This document shows positions 10,948-20,691 of a stretch of DNA of 64,000 bases, in pieces (the first letter of the stretch is position 1; every line of letters starts with the position of its first letter). The notes beneath the pieces are model-generated. The model did no database searches. It had not been told where the DNA came from and saw only the letters and a program-made list of their open reading frames with translations. The stretch spans positions 806,001-870,000 of the forward strand of contig NZ_CP046913.1 in the NCBI RefSeq assembly GCF_009789675.1, given 5' to 3'. Source of the DNA: Paraburkholderia acidisoli (GTDB lineage: Bacteria > Pseudomonadota > Gammaproteobacteria > Burkholderiales > Burkholderiaceae). The position numbers were made by a program, and so were the translations under genes.

Positions 10948-13900
10948 TGGGCACGCGCGCTTTTCTCCGTTTCGTTTCGCCGATGTCGTGGGCGTGTGCG
11001 CATGCCGTGCCGCCCGAGGCCTCGCCGGGCGCGTCTTCCAACGATGGCGGCGGGCGTGGCAACGACGGTGGCAATGCCGGCGACAACGAGCGCGGCGAAG
11101 GCCGTACGCCGCCGCCGCGCCGCCGTCATCGGTGGCTCAAGGCGTTCGCGTGGCTCGCCGCCGTGCTCGTGCTGCTCGTCGTGCTCGCCGGCGGCGCGCT
11201 GTACGGCGTGCTCACGACCGGGCGCGGCACCGCGTACGCGTGGCAGGCGGCGGTCAAGCTGCTCGGCGGCCAGCTCGCGGGCAAGCTCGAAGGCGGCGCG
11301 CTCGCCACTGGCGTGCGTTTTCGCGACGTGAGCTGGCGCGGTTCGGACGGCACCACGGTCAAGGTCGACCGCGTGAGCGGGCAGTGGGCGCTGCAAGGCT
11401 TCGGCAAAGCGCCGTGGCGCTTCGTGGTCGACTATCTGCATATCGGCGATGTCGATGTGCGCGCCGTGCCGTCGAACGCGCCGTCCAAGCCCATGACGTT
11501 GCCCGGGAACCTGCAATTGCCGCTCGGCCTCGAGATTCGCGACTTGCAGGTGGACAAGCTCACGCTGCATCAAGGTACGTCGGTCACGGAGTTTTCGCGC
11601 CTGCTGTTCCATGGCCGCAGCGACGGGCGGCACCACGAGGCCGCCGTCGAGCGGCTCGACACGCCGTTCGGCGCGGTGAGCGCACAGGCGAAGCTCGACG
11701 GCGTGCGGCCGTTCGCGCTGGCGGGCAATCTCGGCTACGCGGGCAAGGTCAACGGCGAGAGCGTGCAGGTGAACGGCACCCTGGGCGGTTCGCTCGAAGC
11801 GCTCACGGCCGACATCGACGCGAGCGGCATGAAGCTCACGGGCCGCGCGCATGTGGAAGCCACGCCGTTCGCCGCGGTGCCGTTGCAGCGCGCCACGCTC
11901 GCGTTCGATCACGTCAATCCGCAGGCGTTCGCGCCGGGCGCGCCGTTCGCCGATCTCGCCGTGCGTGCGCAGTTGCAGCCCGTGCCGGGCGGCGCGGCGG
12001 GCGTGCCGGCGGCGCTGGCCGCGGCGGCTTCGGGCGCATCGGCGGCGCTGGCGGCTTCGGCGTCTTCCGTGGTTCCCGTGGCTTCGGCGGCTTCCGCTTC
12101 GAGGCGATCGGCGGCTGCGGCGGCTTCGGCGCCCGTTGCGGTTGCGTCGATGGCTTCGGCTTCATCGGCGGCCTCGGGCGCGTCCCCGGCGTCGGCCGCG
12201 AAGACCGCGAACGCCGCCACCGCGCACAGCGACGCGGCCGGCTTCACCGTGGCCGGCAACGTCTCGATCGTCAACGCGAAGCCGGGCCGTATCGACGACA
12301 AACTGCTGCCGCTCGTGGACGCTCACGCCGACGTCGTGCTCGACGCCAAAACCCAGCGCATCCCGAAGCTCGCCGTGCGGCTCGTGAAAAACGCCACGGT
12401 CACGGGTGGCGGCACGATCAGCGGACACGACGGCCGCTTCGACCTGCACGTGGCGGCGCTCGACCTCAACGCCATTCAGTCGAGCGTGCGCGCGACGCAG
12501 TTCGCGGGGCCGATCGGCGTGCGTCTGAACGGCGACGTGCAAAGCGTCACGCTCGACCTCGCCGATCCGAAAGCCGCGCTGCGCGTGCAGGGCAAGGTCA
12601 CGCAAGACCCCGCGCGGCTCTCGTTCAACGACGTGCGCGTGACCTCGGGCGCGGGCCGCATCGACCTTTCCGGTGCGCTCAAGCACGACGCCAATTCCAC
12701 CTATACGTTGAAGGCGGCGCTGACGAACTTCGATCCGCTGTCGCTCACCTCGCAGCTGATCGAGAAGAAGCCTGCCGCTGCGGCTGCTTCGGCCACGTCC
12801 CGGCCCGCACGCAAAACGCCGCCGCGCGCGAGCACGTCCAACGCGGCGACCAGCGACGCGCTCAATCCCAAACGCAATCTCGCGCTCAATCCGGCGCTGA
12901 ATCCGTCGCTCAACCCGGCGCAAACGGGCGAGCAGGCGCAGGCGCAAAAGCGTGTCGAAACCGCGAAGCAGACCGAGTCGAGCGCCGCGCCGCCGCCGCG
13001 CGCCAAGCCGAAGGCCGCGCCCGCGCGCCGCATCGAGGCGCGCGTGAACGGCACGCTCAGCGCGAGCGGCATGCTCGCGCCCACCTTGACGACGAAGGCC
13101 GAGTTCAAGCTCGGCCCGAGCGTCTACGACGACCTGCCGCTCACGGGGCAGGGGCTGATCCAGCTCGCCGGTTCGCGCATCCTGCCGAGCCGCGCGAATC
13201 TTTCCGTGGCGGGCAACGTCGTCGATCTGCAAGGCAGCTTCGGCGCGCCGGGCGACCGGCTGCGGTTCCGTGTGGATGCGCCGCAACTCGACCGGCTCGG
13301 CTTCGGCGTCGCGGGCCTGCTCGCGGCGAACGGCGACGTGACCGGCTCGTTCGCGCATCCCAACGTCGAACTCGACTACAAGGCGGACCACGTGGCGTTC
13401 GGCGAGAACCGCGTCGGTCACGCGGAAGGCCATGCGCTCGCGCGCGACGGCGCGAACGGCGCGCTCGCCTTCAGCACCGACGCGAGCGGCATCGCCGCGG
13501 GCGGCGTCGAGATCGCCACGCTCACGGCGCGTCTGAACGGCACGCGCGCGAAACATACGCTCACGGCCAACGCGAAGGGCAAGGTGCAGGGCCAGCCGAT
13601 CGACTTCGCCGTGGCCGCGAACGGCGGTCTCGCCGACACGCGCGAGGGCTCGCGCTGGGACGGCACCGTCACGCAACTGGAGAATCGCGGCACGCCGGAC
13701 CTGAAGCTCGAAGCGCCGCTCAAGGTCAGCGCGGGCGCGGGCAAGGTCACGCTCGGCGCGACGCGGCTCGTGGCCGAAGGCATGTCGCTCGACCTGAAAT
13801 CGTTCGATCTCGATCACGGCCGCATCCAGTCGGCGGGCGCGCTCACCAATGTCTCGGTCGCGCGCCTCATGCAGGTGCGCCAGCAGTTCACGGGCGAGCC

Positions 13901-15512
13901 GTCCACGCTGCGCACCGACCTGATCTTCGACGGCGACTGGAACTTCTCCCTGGGCCAGACCGCCACCGGCTACGCGCAGATCAAGCGCCGCTCGGGCGAC
14001 ATCACCACGGAAATCGGCCGCGGTCTCGCCTCGCTCGGCATCTCCGCGCTCGACGCGCGCGCGGCGTTCAGCAACGGCAATCGCCTCACGCTCACGGCGC
14101 ACGCGCAGGCGAGCCGCGTGGGCGTGCTCGATGTCGACGCGAACACCACGCTCGCGCCGCGCGACGGCATGCTCACCGTGGCGGACGAATCGCCGCTCGG
14201 CGGCACCATCAAGGCGAACGTGCCGTCGCTGCGTACCACGGGCGGGCTGCTCGGGCCGACTTATCTGCTCGACGGCCATATCGCGCTCAACCTCGCGCTG
14301 GGCGGCACGGTCGCGAAGCCGAACCTCACGGGCTCGGTGATCGGCGACGGTATTTCGGCCACCATGGTCGATCAGGGCGTGCAGCTGAAAGACGGCGTGA
14401 TCCGCATCGCGCTCTCGCAGAATCTCGTCGACTTCCAGCAGGTCGAGTTCCACGGCGCGACGAGCGGCACGCTGCGCGCGCAGGGCCGCGTGCGGCTCGA
14501 CAACGACGAGCCCGACCTCACGGCGAGCATCGTCGCGGACAAGCTCGAGCTGTTCGCCTCGCCCGACCGGCGCCTGTCGCTCTCGGGCAGCGCGAGCGTG
14601 GCGAACGGCGGCAAGCTCGGCGGCATGCAGATCGACGGCAAGTTCACCGTCGATCACGCGCTGTTCGACATGCCGGAGTCGGCCGCGCCTTCGCTCGGCG
14701 ACGACGTGGTGATCGTGCGCCCGGACGGCACGACGAGCGGCGGGGTGCCGCCGCCCATCGAGGAAACGGCGTCGACCAAACCGGCGCCGAAATTCGCGCC
14801 GCGCGCCAACATCGACATCAATCTGGGCCGCGACTTCCGCTTCCGTGGCCAGGGCGCGGACCTAGGCCTCGCGGGCACCATCACCGCGACCAGCGCGCCC
14901 GACACGCCGCTGCGCGCGGTGGGCAACGTGCGCGTGACGGAAGGCTCGTCGTACTCGGCGTTCGGCCGCAAGCTCAACATCGAGAATGGCTTCTTCACGT
15001 TCAACGGGCCGGTGGGCAACCCGGGCATCAACATTCTCGCCATGCGCCGCAACCAGCAGGTCGAGGCGGGCGTGCAGGTCACGGGCACGGTGCAGGCGCC
15101 GGTTGCGAAGCTCATTTCCGAGCCGAACGTGCCCGACAACGAAAAGCTCTCGTGGCTGCTGTTCGGTCACGGCACCGACCAGGGCAACAACCTCGGGCAG
15201 CAGAGCGCCATGACCACGGCGCTCGCGCTGCTCGGCAGCACGAGCGGCAAACGCATCGCGCAGTCCATCGGGCTCGACGAATTCTCGATCGGGCGCAGCG
15301 AGGTGGGCTTGACCGACCCGCAGGTGGTGATGCTCTCCAAGGCCATCAACGAGCGGCTGGTGATCGGCTACGAGCAGGGCTTGCAATCCGCGTCGAACGC
15401 GATCAAGGCCACGCTCAACCTCTCGCGCTACTGGTCGGTGGCCACGTACGGCGGCACGTTCTACGGCGCCGACATTCTCTACACGCGGCGCTTCGACCGC
15501 ATTCGCTGGTAG
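10947..15512 (+). CDS. tamB: Translocation and assembly module inner-membrane protein TamB
   Basis: This 1521-residue AsmA-like/DUF490 protein spans the periplasm from the inner membrane to TamA. One transmembrane anchor lies near residues 65-90 (AFAWLAAVLVLLVVLAGGAL). It is followed by a long beta-rich body and the conserved C-terminal DUF490 domain (NEKLSWLLFGHGTDQG; LNLSRYWSVATYGGTFYGAD). Two low-complexity inserts interrupt the body: an Ala/Ser-rich stretch around residues 355-440 and a Pro/Ala/Lys stretch around 615-705 that includes an LNP repeat. The N-terminal cytoplasmic tail is rich in Gly, Asp and Asn. The first codon overlaps the tamA stop, so the pair is coupled. A strong terminator follows. 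Confidence 0.94.
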   Translation: MGTRAFLRFVSPMSWACAHAVPPEASPGASSNDGGGRGNDGGNAGDNERGEGRTPPPRRRHRWLKAFAWLAAVLVLLVVLAGGALYGVLTTGRGTAYAWQAAVKLLGGQLAGKLEGGALATGVRFRDVSWRGSDGTTVKVDRVSGQWALQGFGKAPWRFVVDYLHIGDVDVRAVPSNAPSKPMTLPGNLQLPLGLEIRDLQVDKLTLHQGTSVTEFSRLLFHGRSDGRHHEAAVERLDTPFGAVSAQAKLDGVRPFALAGNLGYAGKVNGESVQVNGTLGGSLEALTADIDASGMKLTGRAHVEATPFAAVPLQRATLAFDHVNPQAFAPGAPFADLAVRAQLQPVPGGAAGVPAALAAAASGASAALAASASSVVPVASAASASRRSAAAAASAPVAVASMASASSAASGASPASAAKTANAATAHSDAAGFTVAGNVSIVNAKPGRIDDKLLPLVDAHADVVLDAKTQRIPKLAVRLVKNATVTGGGTISGHDGRFDLHVAALDLNAIQSSVRATQFAGPIGVRLNGDVQSVTLDLADPKAALRVQGKVTQDPARLSFNDVRVTSGAGRIDLSGALKHDANSTYTLKAALTNFDPLSLTSQLIEKKPAAAAASATSRPARKTPPRASTSNAATSDALNPKRNLALNPALNPSLNPAQTGEQAQAQKRVETAKQTESSAAPPPRAKPKAAPARRIEARVNGTLSASGMLAPTLTTKAEFKLGPSVYDDLPLTGQGLIQLAGSRILPSRANLSVAGNVVDLQGSFGAPGDRLRFRVDAPQLDRLGFGVAGLLAANGDVTGSFAHPNVELDYKADHVAFGENRVGHAEGHALARDGANGALAFSTDASGIAAGGVEIATLTARLNGTRAKHTLTANAKGKVQGQPIDFAVAANGGLADTREGSRWDGTVTQLENRGTPDLKLEAPLKVSAGAGKVTLGATRLVAEGMSLDLKSFDLDHGRIQSAGALTNVSVARLMQVRQQFTGEPSTLRTDLIFDGDWNFSLGQTATGYAQIKRRSGDITTEIGRGLASLGISALDARAAFSNGNRLTLTAHAQASRVGVLDVDANTTLAPRDGMLTVADESPLGGTIKANVPSLRTTGGLLGPTYLLDGHIALNLALGGTVAKPNLTGSVIGDGISATMVDQGVQLKDGVIRIALSQNLVDFQQVEFHGATSGTLRAQGRVRLDNDEPDLTASIVADKLELFASPDRRLSLSGSASVANGGKLGGMQIDGKFTVDHALFDMPESAAPSLGDDVVIVRPDGTTSGGVPPPIEETASTKPAPKFAPRANIDINLGRDFRFRGQGADLGLAGTITATSAPDTPLRAVGNVRVTEGSSYSAFGRKLNIENGFFTFNGPVGNPGINILAMRRNQQVEAGVQVTGTVQAPVAKLISEPNVPDNEKLSWLLFGHGTDQGNNLGQQSAMTTALALLGSTSGKRIAQSIGLDEFSIGRSEVGLTDPQVVMLSKAINERLVIGYEQGLQSASNAIKATLNLSRYWSVATYGGTFYGADILYTRRFDRIRW

Positions 15513-15558
15513 CGCGAGAGCGCGGGCCGGCGGCGCGCGCGCCGTAGCGTCGGCGAAA

Positions 15559-15586
15559 AAAAAGCACACCCGGGGGTGTGCTTTTT
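15559..15586. terminator. Bidirectional terminator between tamB and metG
   Basis: Stem AAAAAGCACACCC (15559-15571) pairs with GGGTGTGCTTTTT (15574-15586), with A and T runs on both sides. It serves the convergent tamB (+) and metG (-) genes. Confidence 0.92.
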
Positions 15587-15613
15587 GACTGGCGCCGAAC
15601 GCGGCGAAGAAGC

Positions 15614-17764
15614 TTAGCGCACGCGCATGCCCGGCTTCGCGCCGCTATGCGGTTCGAGGATGTAGAGGCCGGGTTCGGCTTTTTCGTTTGCCGAAGAGGC
15701 CGCGAGCACCATGCCCTCCGACATGCCGAACTTCATCTTGCGCGGCGCGAGGTTCGCGACCATTACCGTGTACTTGCCCTTCAGGTCCTCCGGCTTGTAC
15801 GCCGAGCGGATGCCCGAGAACACGTTGCGGGTCTTTTCCTCGCCCACGTCGAGCGTGAGTTGCAGCAGCTTGTCCGAGCCTTCGACGATAGTGCAGTCGA
15901 CGATCAGCGCGATGCGCAGGTCGATCTTCGCGAAGTCGTCGATGGAAATCACGCCCGGCGTTTCGTCCACGGCGGCCGCCTTCTTCGCTTCCTTCGCGGC
16001 CTTCGACTTCGTGTTCGCCTCGGCGGCGGGGGCTTCCGCCGTGGCTTGCAGCGAGTCGCGGTTCGCGGCCAGCAGCGCTTCGATCTGCTTCGGGTCCACG
16101 CGCGTCATCAAGTGCTTGTACGCGTTGATCGGACGTTGCGACGAGATTGCGTTATTCGCGTCGGCCCACGTGAGCGGCTCGATCGCGAGGAACTGCTCGA
16201 CGCCTTCCGCGAGTTGCGGCAGCACCGGCTTGAGCGCGAGCGAGAGCAGGCGGAACGCTTCGAGGCTCACGCTGCAGGTTTCGTGCAGCGCGACCGCGTT
16301 GGCCGCGTCTTTCGCCTGTTCCCACGGCTTGGCCGTATCGACATAACCGTTCACGGCGTCGGCGAGTTCCATCGTCGTACGCAGCGCGCGGCTGTATTCG
16401 CGCGCCTCGTAATGCGCGGCGATCTGCGGAATGGCGGCGCGCAGCTGCTCCAGCAACGGGTGCTTCATCGCGCTGTCCTGCACGCGGCCGTCGAAGCGCT
16501 TGATGAGGAAGCCCGCCGCACGGCTCGCGATGTTGATGTACTTGCCGACGAGGTCGCTGTTCACGCGCGCCTGGAAGTCTTCGAGGTTGAGGTCGAGGTC
16601 TTCCATCGTGCTGTTGAGCTTGGCGGCGAAGTAGTAGCGCAGCCACTCGGGATTCAGGCCCGTCGTCACGTAGCTTTCGGCCGTGATGAAGGTACCGCGC
16701 GACTTCGACATCTTCGCGCCGTCCACCGTGAGGAAGCCGTGCGCGAACACGTTGGTGGGCGTGCGATGGCCCGAGAATTCGAGCATGGCCGGCCAGAACA
16801 GCGTGTGGAAATACAGGATGTCCTTGCCGATGAAGTGGTACTGCTCCGTTTTCGAGCCGGCCTTCACCCAGTCTTCGAAGTTCAGGCCGCGCTTCTCGCA
16901 CAGGTTCTTGAAGCTCGCGTAGTAACCCACCGGCGCGTCGAGCCACACGTAGAAGTACTTGCCCGGCGCGCCCGGAATCTCGAAGCCGAAGTACGGCGCG
17001 TCGCGCGAGATGTCCCAGTCGGCGAGCTTCGATTCGCCCGAGTCGCCGAGCCATTCGCGCATCTTGTTGGTTGCCTCGGGCTGCGCGAGGCCGGCCACCC
17101 AGCCGCGCAGGAACTGCTCGCAACGCGGGTCGGAGAGGCGGAAGAAGTAATGCGTCGAGGTCTTGCGGATGGGCGTGGCGCCCGAGACCACCGAGTACGG
17201 ATTCTTCAGGTCCGTGGGCGCGTAGGTCGAGCCGCACACTTCGCAGCTGTCGCCGTACTGGTCCTTCGCGCCGCACTTCGGGCACTCGCCCTTGATGAAG
17301 CGGTCCGGCAGGAACATGTTCTTGACCGGATCGTAGGCCTGCTCGATGTCGCGCGTTTCGATGAAACCCGCTTCCTTGAGCGCCAGATACACCGACTCGG
17401 AGAGCACGCGGTTTTCGTCGGAATCGGTCGAGTAGTAATTGTCGAACGACACGCCGAAGCTGTCGAAGTCGCGCTTGTGTTCCTGCCAGACGCGCGCGAT
17501 CAACTGCTGCGGCGTGAGGCCTTCTTTCTCGGCGCGCAGCATGACGGGCGTGCCGTGGGTGTCGTCGGCGCCGACGTAGTAGACCTCGTGACCGTGCATT
17601 CGCAGCGCGCGAACCCAGATGTCCGTCTGGATGTACTCGACCAGATGGCCGATGTGGATTTGCCCGTTGGCGTAGGGCAGGGCAGACGTGACGAGGATCT
17701 GGCGGCGGCCGCTGTTGACGGCAGACGCGCCGGCGGCAACGAGGTCGGTGGCGGGTGCTGACAT
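15614..17764 (-). CDS. metG: Methionyl-tRNA synthetase
   Basis: This 716-residue class I aminoacyl-tRNA synthetase charges tRNA-Met. The HIGH motif is at residues 37-40 ([12 protein letters not shown]), the zinc-knuckle cysteines are in [18 protein letters not shown], and the KMSKS motif is in [12 protein letters not shown]. It is the long form with a C-terminal EMAP/Trbp111 tRNA-binding domain ([18 protein letters not shown]...), joined by an Ala/Lys-rich linker (around residues 570-600). The ATG at 17764 gives the standard N-terminus. It is convergent with tamB; upstream lies a 555-base gap before the OmpA-like gene on the same strand. Confidence 0.98.
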   Translation of the reverse strand: MSAPATDLVAAGASAVNSGRRQILVTSALPYANGQIHIGHLVEYIQTDIWVRALRMHGHEVYYVGADDTHGTPVMLRAEKEGLTPQQLIARVWQEHKRDFDSFGVSFDNYYSTDSDENRVLSESVYLALKEAGFIETRDIEQAYDPVKNMFLPDRFIKGECPKCGAKDQYGDSCEVCGSTYAPTDLKNPYSVVSGATPIRKTSTHYFFRLSDPRCEQFLRGWVAGLAQPEATNKMREWLGDSGESKLADWDISRDAPYFGFEIPGAPGKYFYVWLDAPVGYYASFKNLCEKRGLNFEDWVKAGSKTEQYHFIGKDILYFHTLFWPAMLEFSGHRTPTNVFAHGFLTVDGAKMSKSRGTFITAESYVTTGLNPEWLRYYFAAKLNSTMEDLDLNLEDFQARVNSDLVGKYINIASRAAGFLIKRFDGRVQDSAMKHPLLEQLRAAIPQIAAHYEAREYSRALRTTMELADAVNGYVDTAKPWEQAKDAANAVALHETCSVSLEAFRLLSLALKPVLPQLAEGVEQFLAIEPLTWADANNAISSQRPINAYKHLMTRVDPKQIEALLAANRDSLQATAEAPAAEANTKSKAAKEAKKAAAVDETPGVISIDDFAKIDLRIALIVDCTIVEGSDKLLQLTLDVGEEKTRNVFSGIRSAYKPEDLKGKYTVMVANLAPRKMKFGMSEGMVLAASSANEKAEPGLYILEPHSGAKPGMRVR

Positions 17765-17927
17765 AGAGTGGGGGTTCCGGTGTTGCGGGAGGTCGAAAGC
17801 GCGATTTTAACAGGGCGCCTGGCCCGTCGCCCGGCCAGGGGATGGAGGCGCGAATGCGCGGCGGCACGCGGGCGCGCAGGAGCCGGCACGCGCTGCGCCG
17901 CGAGAACCGCGAATGCTAGTTGCCGCG

Positions 17928-17953
17928 GCATGTGGCAAATGCATGTGGCAAAT
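17928..17953 (+). repeat. Tandem 13-bp repeat GCATGTGGCAAAT
   Basis: There are two perfect adjacent copies (17928-17940, 17941-17953), followed by related GCGTGGCACAT and GCATGCTGCAAT segments. It lies in the metG upstream region. Confidence 0.75.
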
Positions 17954-17991
17954 GCGTGGCACATGCATGCTGCAATGCACAATCGCCAGGC

Positions 17992-18022
17992 AAAAAAAAC
18001 CGGGGCAAGAAGATGGCCCCGG
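17992..18022 (-). terminator. Intrinsic terminator, minus strand
   Basis: On the minus strand CCGGGGC - 9-base loop - GCCCCGG is followed directly by eight T. It lies about 300 bases beyond the OmpA-like lipoprotein stop codon, so it ends either a long 3' UTR or a separate small transcript. Confidence 0.85.
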
Positions 18023-18319
18023 AGCAACAACGACAAGAGGAGAATGGTGACGCGGCGGCATCGCCAGCCACGTACCGTAAAGACAGACAGCAGCTTTTTC
18101 GGAGAGTTCGAAAATTTTTTCGATTCTTTCGAAAGCCGGTGCCGGGCAGGGTTTCGGACTGTATCCAGCCCGCGCTTTCACCGTTTTGCCACCCGTTTTG
18201 TCACCCGTTTCGCATCCACGCTGTGCGCCTTCACGGCCGATCCGGCGCCGAATCTACGCGATCCGGCGCCTTCTTCCTGCAATTTCGTCACTCGCTGCGT
18301 CGTTGCAGGTCAGACGCTA

Positions 18320-18970
18320 TTACTGTGCGTGCTGTGCCGTGGCGCGCAGGTAAATTTCCACGCGACGGTTGGCGGTGCGGCCCGCTTCCGTGCTGTTGTC
18401 GGCGATCGGCTGGGTGTCGCCGCGGCCTTCGGCGGCCATGCGCTGCATCGGGATGCCGCGGCTCGCCAGGTAGTTCACCACGCTCTGGGCGCGGTTGACC
18501 GACAGCGTCTGGTTGTAGGCCGGCTGGCCGGTGTTATCCGTATGGCCCACGACCTGGGCGACGACTTCCGGGTTCTGCTGGAGCGTCTGCGCGACCTGGT
18601 CGAGCACCGGCGCGAACGACGGCTTGATCGCGTAGCTGTTCGTATCGAACGTCACGTTGCTCGGGATGTTGAGCTTGAGCGAGCCGTCCGGCTGCTCCGT
18701 GATCTGCGTGCCCGTGCCCTTGGTGGCGCCCGAGAGCTTGTTGTGGATGGCTTGCCAGTTGTAACCGGTGATACCGCCCACCAGCGCGCCCGCGCCGGCG
18801 CCGATCGCCGCGCCCTTGCCGCCGCCGAAGATCGCGCCCAGCGCGGCGCCGGTGCCCGCGCCCACGCCCGTGCCGACGGCCGTGTTGGTGCCTTGTTGCG
18901 TGGCGCAACCGGCGACGAGTGCGCCGGCCACGGCGAAGACGGACAGACGGGTCAGGATTCTTGTGTTCAT
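18320..18970 (-). CDS. OmpA-family lipoprotein with glycine zipper
   Basis: This 216-residue outer-membrane lipoprotein has a signal peptide ending in LVAGC (acylated Cys22). A glycine-zipper segment rich in GxGxG repeats (about residues 33-70, e.g. GAALGAIFGGGKGAAIG) could insert in a membrane. The C-terminal OmpA domain (about 105-210) has the peptidoglycan-binding signature VVGHTDNTGQPAYNQTLSVNRA and NRRVEIYL. It is YiaD/Pal-like in plan and should tether the outer membrane to the cell wall. The ribosome site GAGAGGAAA precedes the ATG at 18970. It is divergent from apbC. Confidence 0.93.
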   Translation of the reverse strand: MNTRILTRLSVFAVAGALVAGCATQQGTNTAVGTGVGAGTGAALGAIFGGGKGAAIGAGAGALVGGITGYNWQAIHNKLSGATKGTGTQITEQPDGSLKLNIPSNVTFDTNSYAIKPSFAPVLDQVAQTLQQNPEVVAQVVGHTDNTGQPAYNQTLSVNRAQSVVNYLASRGIPMQRMAAEGRGDTQPIADNSTEAGRTANRRVEIYLRATAQHAQ

Positions 18971-19309
18971 TTGCTTTCCTCTCTTGAGTGGAACGGACGG
19001 CGCGCGCGAGTTCGAAATCGCCCTGGGGTGTCGATTCTGCCGACTGATCTCAGGGTCTTCGGACGGTGCGCGGCGGCAGCTACTACAATGACGGCGTACA
19101 GCGTGGTGCCATCAGCATGAATCGTGCGCGTGTCGCCTGACGTCTTGGTGTCGACGCAGGCGGTCGACGCGGCATCGGCGCAAAGCGTGCCTTGCTGGAC
19201 CCTTTTACGCAATCCAGCTTAACAATTTCTTTCGATTTCCGGCGTTAGCGCGACCGGCCCCGGCTTTCGGGAACCGCGCGTGCCGCCGGGATCTCCCCAC
19301 GGAGTCTCA
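18971..19309. other. 339-base divergent intergenic region (OmpA-like / apbC)
   Basis: Apart from the two ribosome sites, no convincing promoter pair, repeat or small gene is seen. A TACAAT hexamer at 19084-19089 could be a plus-strand -10, without a -35. Confidence 0.4.
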
Positions 19310-20398
19310 ATGAGCATAGATCGGTCTACGGTCGATGCCGCGCTCGCGGCCTTGACGGATCCGAATACGGGCCGGCCGTACGCGGCGGCCAAGGGCGTGC
19401 GCAACGTCACGATCGACGGCGCGACGGTGGGCGTCGAGATCGTGCTCGGCTATCCGGCGAAAAGCCAGTTCGCCGCCGTGCGCGCGCAGGTCGAGGCGGC
19501 GCTCGCCGCGGTGCCGGGCGTGGCCGCGAGCCGGGTCGACGTGAAGAGCGAGATCGCCGCGCATACCGTGCAACGCGGCGTGAAACTCTTGCCTAACGTG
19601 AAAAATATCGTCGCCGTGGCGTCGGGCAAGGGCGGCGTGGGCAAGAGCACGACCGCCGTGAATCTGGCGCTCGCGCTCGCGGCGGAAGGCGCTTCGGTTG
19701 GCATTCTGGACGCCGACATCTACGGTCCCTCGCTGCCCATGATGCTCGGCATCGAAGGCCGCCCCGAGTCGCCCGACGGCCAGTCGATGAATCCGCTCGA
19801 AGGCCACGGCGTGCAGGCGAATTCGATCGGCTTTCTGGTCGAGCAGGACAACCCGATGGTGTGGCGCGGCCCGATGGCGACCTCGGCGCTCGAACAGTTG
19901 CTGCGCCAGACCAACTGGCGCGAGCTGGACTACCTCGTCGTCGACATGCCGCCGGGCACGGGCGACATCCAGCTCACGCTCTCGCAGCGCGTGCCGGTCA
20001 CGGGCGCCGTGATCGTCACGACGCCGCAGGACATCGCGCTGCTCGACGCGAAGAAAGGTCTCAAGATGTTCGAGAAGGTGGGCATTCCGATCCTGGGCAT
20101 CGTCGAGAACATGGCGGTGCACATCTGTTCGCACTGCGGTCATGCCGAGCATGTATTCGGCGCGGGCGGCGGCGAGCGCATGGCGAAGGAATACGGCGTG
20201 GAAGTGCTCGGCAGCCTGCCGCTCGACATCGCGATTCGCGAGCAGGCCGACTCGGGCAAGCCCACCGTGGCCGCCGCGCCGGACAGCCCCGTGGCGGACA
20301 TTTATCGCGCGGTCGCGCGCCGCGTGGCGATCCAGATCGCCGAGCGCGCGCGCGACATGACGTCGAAATTCCCGACCATCGTCGTGCAGAACACCTGA
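19310..20398 (+). CDS. apbC: Iron-sulfur cluster carrier ATPase ApbC/Mrp
   Basis: This 362-residue Mrp/NBP35 P-loop protein transfers Fe-S clusters to apoproteins. It has an N-terminal MIP18/DUF59-like domain (residues 1-90) and a deviant Walker A SGKGGVGKST at about 105-114. ILDADIYGPSLP and LVVDMPPGTGDIQLTL follow, and the cluster-binding CxxC is in HICSHCGH. The start at 19310 (MSIDRSTVDA) has GGAG 5 bases upstream; an upstream in-frame ATG at 19280 lacks support. It is divergent from the OmpA-like gene, as is common beside metG in this group. Confidence 0.96.
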   Translation: MSIDRSTVDAALAALTDPNTGRPYAAAKGVRNVTIDGATVGVEIVLGYPAKSQFAAVRAQVEAALAAVPGVAASRVDVKSEIAAHTVQRGVKLLPNVKNIVAVASGKGGVGKSTTAVNLALALAAEGASVGILDADIYGPSLPMMLGIEGRPESPDGQSMNPLEGHGVQANSIGFLVEQDNPMVWRGPMATSALEQLLRQTNWRELDYLVVDMPPGTGDIQLTLSQRVPVTGAVIVTTPQDIALLDAKKGLKMFEKVGIPILGIVENMAVHICSHCGHAEHVFGAGGGERMAKEYGVEVLGSLPLDIAIREQADSGKPTVAAAPDSPVADIYRAVARRVAIQIAERARDMTSKFPTIVVQNT

Positions 20399-20691
20399 GT
20401 CGTCTGCGCAGCGCAGGCGCGCGGGGCCGCCCGCAGCGGGCATCCCGGCGGCGGGCATGCGGTCTGCGTCCCGTCGCGAGTCTCCTCGCGCCTGTCGCGC
20501 GGTGCCGATGTCTCGATACGCGCTGAGGCACGGTGAACGCCACCGCGAATCCCGGCCGGAGCCGCTCGAAGCCCGTCATGCGCTTGGGGACAGATAGCCG
20601 CGCCCTGCGCCGCGTGCGCGGTATCATGTGGGCTTCATCGGGTCTGGCCCGGCGGCCGCAGCGGGCGGGGACGGGTTGGCAAGAGGATCGC

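Larger units (their letters stand above)
17765..18319. other. 555-base gap with repeats, a terminator and a possible small RNA
   Basis: The gap holds two and a half tandem copies of GCATGTGGCAAAT (17928-17953 and degenerate copies to about 17985) and a minus-strand intrinsic terminator (17992-18022). Just upstream of that terminator on the minus strand is TCTCCTCTT (18035-18043), complementary to a Shine-Dalgarno sequence. Reading frames here run across the terminator or antisense to the OmpA-like gene and look spurious. Confidence 0.55.

Noticed and set aside
12162..14657. A long minus-strand open frame opposite tamB, and similar long antisense frames elsewhere (for example 37123-40866)
   Set aside because: They have Arg/Ala/His-rich translations without family similarity, which is expected from high-GC codon bias opposite real genes.
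17807..18181. A 124-codon minus-strand gene downstream of the OmpA-like gene
   Set aside because: It spans the terminator at 17992-18022 and has Cys/Pro/Arg-rich non-protein-like composition.
18044..19120. Plus-strand gene starting after AAGAGGAGA
   Set aside because: The frame would be antisense to the OmpA-like lipoprotein, the ribosome site is too close to the ATG, and the product has no family character.
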